DNA of 64,000 nt from Rugalucina vietnamica. Lineage: Eukaryota; Mollusca; Bivalvia; Lucinida; Lucinidae. The stretch covers positions 29,360,956-29,424,955 of the forward strand of contig OZ024879.1 of the NCBI GenBank assembly GCA_964017185.1. The letters run 5' to 3'. Position numbers and translations under genes: made by a program. Shown here piece by piece: positions 11,783-20,924 of this stretch (its first letter is position 1; each line of letters starts with the position of its first letter). Below the pieces are notes generated by a model. That model saw only the letters and a list, made by a program, of their open reading frames with translations, had not been told where the DNA came from and made no database searches.

Positions 11783-12900
11783 GTATGTATGATAGAATCA
11801 TGAAAGTTAATGAATTGGTGAATAATCACAGGGGTAATTCAAATGATGCTACCTGTGCTGTTGTCTGAGAACTTTGTATACCCTTACATGCAAAAGCTTG
11901 CTGTCGTCTGAGTGTATCGACAGTCATATCATGTCTCGGATGACAGATTAAGTCAGATTATCTCCGGGAAGTAAGCTGATGTTTACCAACAGTTTTCTAA
12001 TATATGACTGTCGGAAACCTAATAATCATTTTGGTTATATTTATGTGTTTTAGAAGTTCCATAAAATGGAGGCACATCCTGATATGATCATAGCTGTTGA
12101 CTGGGGTATAAAGCAACAAACAAATAAAATTTAATATCACCAGACTCAAACTGACAAACTGTTATATTATTTATAAATATTGAAACAATATCTTTTGATA
12201 GACCCATAGGCTTTAAAAAATCCATTCAATCAATTTGAATGCTTAATCAAACAAATTTATTTCCTTTAACAAAGCTGCCAAATGGTTGGTAAGTATAAGG
12301 AACATTATGATTGTGAGTGTGTATACTATTTCTTCAAAATCTGTGTATTATTTCTGTTGGTGGTAGAAATATAATCAGAATACATGCTAATAATCCTTAT
12401 CCAGTGTATAAAACTGAAGTGACATATCTTGAACTCATATGAATGCACTCTGACTGAAATGATATGCAAATTCAAGAAAGAAAGAAAACGGACAAAATCA
12501 ACAAACTTAGTTATAATCATTGTTATTATTGTGTATAATAGGTACACAGAAATAAGATTTTGAATCCAAAGATTCATGTTTGAATATTCACTCTTTAGTT
12601 GTTTTCCAGATATGGTCACATTCATACAGTGTACATAGATATAAATGAAGGCTGTTTTATGACAATGGTCTTTATTTTATAGACCGTCCAATTCAGTGAT
12701 CCATTGTAAAAGATGCAAAAACTGCTACAGAACTCGAGTTATGGCACAATATTACAAGTTTACATAACAGGGACATAGATCTGCTTTTATGTAGCAGCCT
12801 AATACAGCTAAACAAAGCCATTACATATTTACTATAACTGCTTTCACTCCTGGCTTTTATGTACACTTGCTTCTACTAATTTGAGCTATCTCTTAATATT

Positions 12901-12942
<42 letters not shown>

Positions 12943-13325
12943 CATAAACTCTTCAGGTAATATTTGTTTCAAATTGAAATTCTTAACAGCTTAATTAATG
13001 GCAGCATTTATAGATAACATTTTGGAATTTCAGGATACATTTTGTACTTTATTCCCATAGACTGAATCGCTTACATTCTTAACTTAGGAAAGTAAGTTGC
13101 AATTTTTAACGTAACAGTCCAACCTGCTTTAAAGACAGAATGGGGCGCAATTGATCTGAACATAGTGAAACACTGTAGGTGACAGCACTGTGTTTGTTCT
13201 TTAAAGATTTAAAGTTGTTGAGCATTCATTAAGTGAATACAAAATTTATAAAGGAGTCATACCTTTATGTATTTTAAGCCGTGTTTAACTACATGCATTA
13301 TTTAAGTAAATTAATGATGATATAT
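11783..13325. other. Unassigned AT-rich DNA with a truncated retroposon and a microsatellite
   Basis: 12058-12130 is a 5'-truncated copy of SINE-like repeat A (CCATAAAATGGAGGCA ... GCTGTTGACTGGGG, tail ACAAACAAATAAA). 12903-12940 is a (GT)n run. Nothing else is recognisable. Confidence 0.6.
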
Positions 13326-13885
13326 AATCACTGTCATGTACGTGATATTTTTTGGCACTAGTGTAGATTATACCAAGATGGCGGCGACAGAAAGTGGGAG
13401 ATCGTAAGTAGCCTTTCATATGTAAAAAAAATCCGGACATTTTAAATGCTAGTGACTCGTCTGAGACACTCCCACGCTCGGAATAAATAAAATTTTACGA
13501 TTTTGCTATTGCTTTTACACAGGCTGATCACATAAGTAAGTATTTGGTCGAGAAGTGTGGGTGAATTGCCGATTTTGTAATCCAAGCGCAGATCGTCAAG
13601 GTTTTCAAGACATTTTGTCTTTTAAAAAGCAAATACCATCAATTCTCTTCATAATACTATTAGCCCAGTCTCTGAAACACCATCCCTAGCCCTGATAGCC
13701 CACAAAACTGCAATGGAAGGAAACACCTGAGTTTGAAATTTTTACTCGGGCAACTGTGTAGAGACCAGTGTATTTTTTGTCAGCAACCGTGTAGACACGG
13801 GTGGATTTTGAGAAATTTGTAACCGTGTAGAAACGGGTTTTTGGAAACCGTGTAGACACGGTTTTTAGTCTTACGCTACCCATTA
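13326..13885 (-). repeat. Dispersed repeat B, copy 2
   Basis: Reverse complement of the copies at 5631 and 15575. It contains GGTTTTTGGAAACCGTGTAG and several CCGTGTAGACACGG-like units at 13750-13870, plus ACCAAGATGGCGGCGAC at 13373-13389. With the copy at 15575 it forms an inverted pair about 1.7 kb apart. Confidence 0.75.
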
Positions 13886-14412
13886 TAATTGGACCGACTC
13901 GAAGAATGCATAACATACATGTAGTAATAAATTACAGCCATTAGCATGCTAAATTTGTGATAAATCTAATATTTGTCATATAATCTTTGTTGTTGTTTTT
14001 TTTTTCTTTCATGGAACACGTTTCAGATGTATAGAGCTGTAGGTCTATATCCAAATTCAAAGTATAGTTTCCCGTCACACGACGTGATATAGATTCCTGT
14101 CACATGTGACCTGACGTTGGCGGATACTTCCGATGGATCATAGTATCGTCATTTTTTTAATCGCATCACCCCTGGAAAAAGATGGCTGTGCCATCGAAAC
14201 GTCGGGAAGGAAAATGTGATAATCAAAGAAGACTTTTTCTTTTTGAATGTTACTACTACTGCTACCACTACAACAACTACTACTACTAAATAATTTGTCT
14301 TCTCTGTACTTATATCAATGTATCAAACGCACTCATCATTTAGTGCCCCCCTCTCTCTCTCCCTCTCATGGGTGGGCGATGCAACTATCCCGTATGTGGC
14401 GAGGGCACAAAT

Positions 14413-14414
<2 letters not shown>

Positions 14415-14474
<60 letters not shown>

Positions 14475-14637
14475 CATGATGGAGAATATCGAGGCTCCAG
14501 AAACAGCTCCTTGTGTAGAACTTGTCCCGTCCTAGCCCTAATCCGAAAATCCGAGTGCAAAGCAGGTATCGAACACGGTACCTCTCAATCTCGGAGCGGA
14601 CACTCTATCTACTGAGCTACCGAGGCCGGTTTGAGAT
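14415..14637 (-). mobile_element. tRNA-derived SINE with adjoining (CT)n(GT)n
   Basis: On the minus strand 14637-14570 reads GGCCTCGGTAGCTCAGTAGA, with box A TAGCTCAGTAGAT and box B GTTCGATACC, like a tRNA head. About 90 bases of tRNA-unrelated body follow and then run into (GT)n and (CT)n at 14415-14472. Too diverged in the anticodon arm to be a working tRNA. Confidence 0.65.
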
Positions 14638-14845
14638 GTATCTATTATAGTTCATACCAAAGGTTAAGATGGCATGGTGCAATATTTCTCATATGCTATG
14701 GGTTACATCGGTACTGATATTCTGACTTGAAAATGGTTTGGACGTATTACCATGTAAATTTTAATAGGCTTAAGTATCAAAACTAATAATTTAATAGATG
14801 ATGATTAATCATCACTAGCCAAATGTAATGGGCAGTTTAAATGAA

Positions 14846-16391
14846 GAGGTACAAGTAGGAACAGATCAGGAAAAGGCGCAATCAGAAAAAGAATCCCACT
14901 CCAAAAACCGAGGTGGGAAAAAACCAAACTAACAATCAGGTACTTATACAATGAAAACATATCGTAAGCCGAATGAGCAGCTATTTTCCCAATAGGTGAC
15001 CACTCAGTTAGCTAAACTTAACTAAAAATATGAAAACACACACAAGGCGCCAGCAGCACAAAAATTTTAAACACCAAGACATAAAACAAAAAGAACCACC
15101 ACAGAAGTATCGCCTTGGAACGATCAGTAACAAAAAGTTACTGGCGGGCTTAAACCGGTTTTACATGGCCATGACCTCACCCTCAGCTTCTGCAATGGTT
15201 CATAACATTTAGATAGTTCTTCGGTCCTCGTGGTGAATCTCTAACTAGTCAATGAATCATCAAGAACAAGCAAATAAATCACGATAAACATCCTGATGAA
15301 TCAAAATGCAGGACTCACAGATTGAGTAAGCTGCCCGACAATGGAGATCACTGGGTGCCAAATAACTTACTAAATCCGGAGCAAAAGAAAAACACCAGTT
15401 GGACCCCAGTGGGCCAAGCAACAGACAAGAAGCTCCGGCCCCAACCAACTAAAATGAATAGCTTTAAGTCGGGGCCATCATAGAGTCTGACGCCCGACCC
15501 ACCGGCGTGCAATTAAAGAAAGCAGCATAGTTATCAACCATGATTGGGTTAAAATCTAAACGAGTTTAAATTGAGTCAAACCGTGTCTACACGGTTTCCA
15601 AAATCAGTGTCTACACAGTTACATTTTTCTCAAAATCCATCTGTGTCTACACGGTTGCTGACAAAAAAACACAGTGGTCTCTACACAGTTGCCCGAGTGA
15701 AAATTTCAAACTCTGGTATTTTCTTCCACGACAGTTTCTGTGGGCTATCAGGGCTAGGGATGGTGTTTCTGAGACTGGGCTAATAGTATTTTGAAGAGAA
15801 TGGTCGATATTTGCTAATTCAAAGACAAAATATCTCCAAAACCCTGCTGATCTCCGCTTTGATTACAAAATCGGCAATTCACCCACGCATCTAGGCCAAA
15901 TACTTGCTAAAGTGATCAGACTGCATAAAGGCAATAACAAAATTGTAAAATCTAATTTATTCTGAGCATGGGGTTGTCTCAGACTGGTCACTGGCATGTA
16001 AAATGGTATTTTAACAAATGAAAGGCTACTTACAATCTCCCAGTTTTTTCTGGCCGCCATCTTGGTATGATCTACACTAGTGCCAAAAAATCTACAGGAT
16101 ATCACGTACATGACAGTGATAATGAATGGTGGTTATTTTGTTTTATGTCTTGGTGTTTAAAAAAATTTTGTGCTGTTGGCGCCTTATGTATGTTTTCATA
16201 TTTTTAATAAAGTTAAGGTAACTGAGTGGCCACCTATTGGGAAAATAGCTGCTCATTCGGCTTACGATATGTTTCATGGTATAAGTGCCTGATTGTTAGT
16301 TTGGTTTTTTCCCACCTCGGTTTTTGGAGTGAGAATCTCTTTCTGATTGCGCCTTTTCCTGATCTTTGCCTACTTATACCTTTTTAAACTC
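14846..16391. mobile_element. Repeat C element with long inverted arms, interrupted by repeat B
   Basis: The left arm (14846-15205) begins AGGTACAAGTAGG and carries CCACTCCAAAAACCGAGG, CGTAAGCCGAATGAGCAGC and CATAAAACAAAAAGAACCACC. The right arm (16131-16391) is its reverse complement, ending CCTACTTATACC. The interior has a unique segment (15206-15570) and repeat B copy 3. Four other single-arm copies exist in the window (446, 37078, 59592). Copies begin next to TTAA or TTTAA, which would suit a TTAA-targeting element, but no target duplication is proven. No reading frame beyond chance length, so non-autonomous. Confidence 0.65.
15575..16125 (+). repeat. Dispersed repeat B, copy 3, nested in repeat C
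   Basis: The 5' part has four copies of a GTGTCTACAC(A/G)GTT motif in about 100 bases (15582-15690), then GTGGGCTATCAGGGCTAGGG and GGCTAATAGTATTTTG, and ends with CGCCATCTTGGTATGATC and ATCACGTACATGACAGTG. It lies between the two arms of repeat C, so it probably inserted there. Confidence 0.75.
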
Positions 16392-16489
16392 AAAGCTGTG
16401 AAATGTTGAGAGACCTGCCAACACAAGAGGCCAACCCACCAGTATTCTGTGATATAGAAGTGTTTAAGTCGGTCTCTACTTTGTTTCAG

Positions 16490-16567
16490 GATCAACTAGA
16501 TCACCAAGTGGACAGTCTAAACCGCCTCTTTCAGTAGACAGCAGCCAGCACTTGTCATCACTTCCAG
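16490..16567 (+). other. Candidate Ser/Pro-rich internal exon
   Basis: TTTGTTTCAG precedes and GTAACT follows a 78-base open segment reading STRSPSGQSKPPLSVDSSQH. It would join in phase to the end of the 11707-11782 exon (both phase 1), so it may be a further exon of that decayed gene. Short, low complexity, unsupported by homology. Confidence 0.25.
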
Positions 16568-16716
16568 GTAACTAACAGAGACAATAAATTGATTATAATC
16601 ATAAGATTTGCTATGAGCAAATCGGTGATGTCGCCATGCCTGAATTTTAGAAAAAAATATACATGATAGGCTCAATCGTCTTACACTGGGCTTCTTTATT
16701 GTAAAACCCAAGAACA

Positions 16717-16956
16717 GGTCAGTTGTTCCACACAGAGTGGACTTATACCCAGGTAGATGTCAGTTGTTCCACACACTGTGGACTTATACCCAGGTAGAGG
16801 TTAGTTGTGCCACACACTGTGGACTTATACCCGGGGAGAGGTCAGTTGTGCCACACACTGTGGACTTATACCGAGGTAAAGGTCAGTTGTTCCACACACT
16901 GTGGACTTATACCCAGGTAAGGTCAGTTGTTCCACTCAGAGGGGACTTAAACCTGA
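16717..16956 (+). repeat. 40-41-bp minisatellite, about six units
   Basis: Units of about 40 bases with CAGTTGTTCCACACACTGTG and GACTTATACCCAGGTAGAGG start near 16717, 16757, 16799, 16841, 16882 and 16922. The 94-aa open frame across it is a by-product of a period near a multiple of three. Confidence 0.9.
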
Positions 16957-17162
16957 GATTCTATGTTTTCAGGTGCATATATTGTCGATCGAGAATTCCC
17001 GAATGTAAAAGAAAACGGTAGTATTGAGGAAGAAAAAAATGAAAATACGAAATTCCTATCAATTTTAACAAAGGGGGGGGGGCGATTCTATTGATTTAGT
17101 CATCGTGCGCCGTGCGAGTCGTTCCGCTCTAAAAATAATCAATGATAATCGGACATCCACCT

Positions 17163-17318
17163 ATGGCGGCAGTAACAAGTATCCTCGTATTGCTTTGGGC
17201 TTGCCATGGCCTGTGTTTTGCTAAGCAATTGAGAAAGAACGAGTTCTTAATAATTAAAAAAGAGATCAGGAATTACACCTACATCTTAACTTTAAAGACC
17301 TATTTTCCTGTCTTTTGA
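17163..17318 (+). CDS. Possible 51-aa protein or first exon with signal peptide
   Basis: ATG at 17163 opens MAAVTSILVLLWACHGLCFA, a short polar start, a hydrophobic core and a small-residue C-terminal end, as in a secretory signal peptide with cleavage expected after ...CFA. Then come KQLRKNEFLIIKKEIRNYTY and a stop at 17316. It may be exon 1 of a secreted protein, with a donor I cannot place, or chance. No partner exon was recognised. Confidence 0.25.
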   Translation: MAAVTSILVLLWACHGLCFAKQLRKNEFLIIKKEIRNYTYILTLKTYFPVF

Positions 17319-19280
17319 GAGTCATTAGATAAGGGACTGTGCACTAGAAAACCTAGTGGCCTGACAATGACTCAGAATACAGGTAGGGGCCAAAAGCAGT
17401 AGAAAATCAATATTAATTGCAGAGGGAGGCAGTTTTATTGCACAGGTAAACCAATTAACAGTGGAACTACAAGTATTATCCTCTAGGGGTCTCTTGATTA
17501 CCCCCTACATATATGTGATTTGCCAGGATCATTAGGAGTCATTAACAGAATAAACAGTGGTAACAATATAGCTCCTTCATAAAATTAAGTCTTTACACTC
17601 CTGTATCCATCGCCAAAAAATAGCTCCAATGGAGCTGAATGAGCCTGTAATAAATCTTAGAAAATATCTTGTAGCTTTCAGATTTTATCATCATTATCAG
17701 TAGACTGTGAAAAGAGCAATTAACAGTCTCCAGATGTCCGATATCAGATTTCTACAAGTTTCTTTTTTTTTTTTTTCTTCAACAATTTGTGTTAGAAGCT
17801 AGTGGGTACTAATATATATGGGTACTCAAAATTGGGGGTATTTTGTAGCACTTTTAAAATTTTTGAAACTATCCTTTTTTAATTTCTCAAATTTTGGGCA
17901 GTTTCAATTTCTGGTCTTCAAATTTGTTGGTACCCAAAAAAGTGGGTACTCAAAAGTGTGAATATAAAGGAAAATCAAATCTTGTAGGCACCTAGAATTG
18001 GTGGCAAATAATAAGATATAGATATTTTAGAGATGTTACCACACAAAGTTTAGGTAATTGAAATATTCAACGAGTCTTCAAATTTGAGTGTATTCGAAAT
18101 AAGTGGGTATTCAAAAGTACATATAAATTTTTGTGGATATTGAAATGTTGGAAACTAATCTTGTTGTTACACAAAGCATTGATAAATTATGTTTGGATAA
18201 AGCTGGTTCATGAAATTTCGAGTCAAGACTTGAAACCGTTAGTACGAAATTGTTGTAGTCTTGGGGTACTCATAAGTTCGTTGGTGTTTATTTGTATGTA
18301 CGTGTATGCCTAAATTGTGGAATTTCACACTGTTGGTGGGTACTCAACATGTGGGTACCTAAAATATGTTGATAAAAATGCAGAAAGTATGCACATGCAT
18401 ATGTATTGAAATCCTTAATATTAAAAAAAGCCACCTTAAAATCTTTATAGACTCGGATCAGCGTTTCATTTAGTCTAATCAGGCGCTGCATCCCTTTTTT
18501 GATTTTGAAACAAAGTCAAAATCAGAGGCAAATGATAATATTTCATCTAATGCTTGAAACAAACAGGTGGCCACTATCTTTTTTCGCATTGCTACAAAAG
18601 AAATTATCTTCTTTATAAGAATTTATTGTGACAAGCTAAATGATTAAGAAAAACAACAAAAACTCTGAAAACTTGCGATGGATATAGAAGTGTTTAAGTA
18701 AATTCTCTTGTTGTTAATTGCGACATAAGAATACGCATGTGGTTATACATTGAATATGTCTGAGGGCCGTAAAGATTTGTTAGGATCAAAATGAAAATTA
18801 ACACACCGCTACAAACATGCTTTTTAGTTTATAAAAATATAACAGTCGTGGATGACCAGAGTGACGTCATACCAATTATATTCATTATAAGCTCTGATAA
18901 TGCGAACCGGGAGCTCCAAAATGTGCGTTTTCTTGCTAGTTCTGATATTTTCTGGAGTTTAATCATTAAATGCACCGGGTTGAAACAGATATGGCCCTTA
19001 GTGCCACTTTTGATTGTTAAGGCACATCACCATAGCAATATAGATCTATACACGTGTATTCTTTCAAAAAGACTAAGCGCGTCACTGATGTTTGATTTCA
19101 ATGTCTTCAGACCAGGCTACCTTGAGCACTACTCCATCCGCTACTGTACAACCATAGATTAATGTCCAATACTATCTGGGATTCCGGGTCACCCACTGAT
19201 CCGGTAAACAGTTATCCAAATCTGCCGTATCTCTCAGAAATTTCTCAACTTTTGACAAAGACATTAGGTCTAATTTGAGT
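17319..19280. other. Unassigned AT-rich DNA
   Basis: 17810-18360 carries loosely repeated GTGGGTACTCAAAA at irregular spacing. A 123-aa open frame at 18791-19162 lacks any motif, splice signals or composition bias and I do not call it a gene. This is the left flank of the 5.8-kb transposon. Confidence 0.5.
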
Positions 19281-19310
19281 TGTACGGTCATTCTCAATAA
19301 TAAGGTGCAC
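19281..19310 (+). repeat. Left terminus: TGTA duplication and 26-bp TIR
   Basis: TGTA at 19281-19284, then the inverted repeat starting CGGTCATTCTC. Similarity to the right end stops exactly after GTGCAC. Confidence 0.9.
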
Positions 19311-19862
19311 AGGACAGTAAAAAATGGTCAAATATATACTGTTGAAAAAACAATTAGTTTGATCATATTTGAAGTCAAAAATGTACATGCTCTATGTCTG
19401 TAAAACAGTTTTTACAAATAGCAAATGTTATACTTTTGGTATGAGTCCAAACTGTGGTACCCTAAACCTAAAAAATCGAGGCAAAATACATCCGTTACAT
19501 AGTACCCCTCTGATAAAAAAGAAGTGGGTATTCTGTTAATCTTTAGAGACATGATAGTGTATCTCAATATTAAGTGCACTAAGAACAAATTATAAGTTTG
19601 TCATGACTCAGCGTCTAACAAATCATTTCTTTCCCTATAAATGTCAGGTGAAATCTGCAGGTGGTCGCATAATCTTTTCGACCTTTGGCATACATAAGAA
19701 CGGAAACACTTTCAATTAAAATAGATCTTAGTATGATACTCTCAATACATCCAGTATTTTCGATTTCGCCACCTACAGGAAAGACAAAGCACAAAACGGG
19801 TTGGTTACCAATTGATCTAAAGTACCTGTCAAACACTATTTCATTTAGATTTCAACCCATTC

Positions 19863-20924
19863 GGTAACGAAGGTATCGAAATTTGTGTATGAGACCATCT
19901 CCTTTTCTCTCTGTCAGAACCTTATGTAGTTAAACAGTACTTGATTTTGATTTGCCTATACGTATCATATCTTTGAAAATTGCAAGTTAAACTGTAATAA
20001 AGTGCTTTCTTCACATTATTTACAATGAATTACTGGAAAATATAGAGAGCCAGGCAGATATTGTTTTTTTTTTTTTGTATTAACTATAATGCAATTCACA
20101 AACTGTAACTGTTAATTAAACAAAACTCTATAAAAAATACAATTGGAATACATTTTTCTTTAAGCCATCTACAAATTCATTCTTAATTAATTACATTCCA
20201 TTGTAACGAATGTATCAGAGGACACTCAAATTAAAACTATGAATAAGGTATATCAGTGAGGCTTGAATTTGATCAAATATGTTCTTAAGTTCTGTAAGTC
20301 CCAAAAGAGATCACAAAAAAGGTTGCTTCTCTTCTCAAAACATTACGTATATTGACAAATGTAACTGGTAACGAAAGTATCATGAATAGCAATCTCATGC
20401 TAAATAACAATCGATAAGAACATAAACCACATTTCTTACAATCGTTACAGTGTTTATTCAAAAAAGGCATCTAGTTGCTTCCATAAGCAGTCAAGTTCAC
20501 TAGCCTAAATGCATTATTTCATGGTAACGAATGTATCAATGCTTTTCATTTGGTGTAACAGCAACATAAATTGTATCTTATCAAGATACTTTATGTAATT
20601 TCACCATAAATCTAAAACAGAGGTACTATTTATCATATGACGTTGCATCTGAGAGTGTGATTAAAAAGCAATTACAACGTGATATAAGATAATAAATATG
20701 ATAAATAGAAACAAACATTTGTGCTAATTATTACTGCATTTATTAAACTCGTTGGAAAAAATGGTACAATGTTCAGCAAAGCCTCGCATCTTATCATTTT
20801 GTCCAAACACGTTTAATAAATTCAATAATGATGAGCACTGTAGTAAGTTCCTCTATATTAGCATTATCTTAAAACAGTCATCTGTTCCAATAGAGCCACG
20901 AAGGTATCGTGCTACCGAAAGTGT
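19863..20924. promoter_or_regulatory. Left array of GGTAACGAARGTATC motifs (candidate transposase-binding sites)
   Basis: Forward copies at 19863-19877 (AAGG variant), 20202-20216 (TGTAACGAATGTATC), 20367-20381, 20523-20537, and degenerate ones at 20895-20908 and 20912-20924, the last ending at the transposase stop codon. All lie within the element and outside its gene. Subterminal repeated sites bound by the transposase are known in several DNA transposons such as Ac and Mu; that role here is inferred. Confidence 0.75.

Noticed and set aside
14247-14615. 122-aa frame with long CVCVCV run
   Set aside because: Produced by (CT)n(GT)n microsatellite and a SINE.
16737-17021. 94-aa frame with repeated LWTY/TYTQ peptides
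   Set aside because: It is the 40-41-bp minisatellite read through; unit length drifts and the peptide changes frame.
18791-19162. 123-aa open frame
   Set aside because: No motif, no homologue recalled, composition like surrounding AT-rich DNA.
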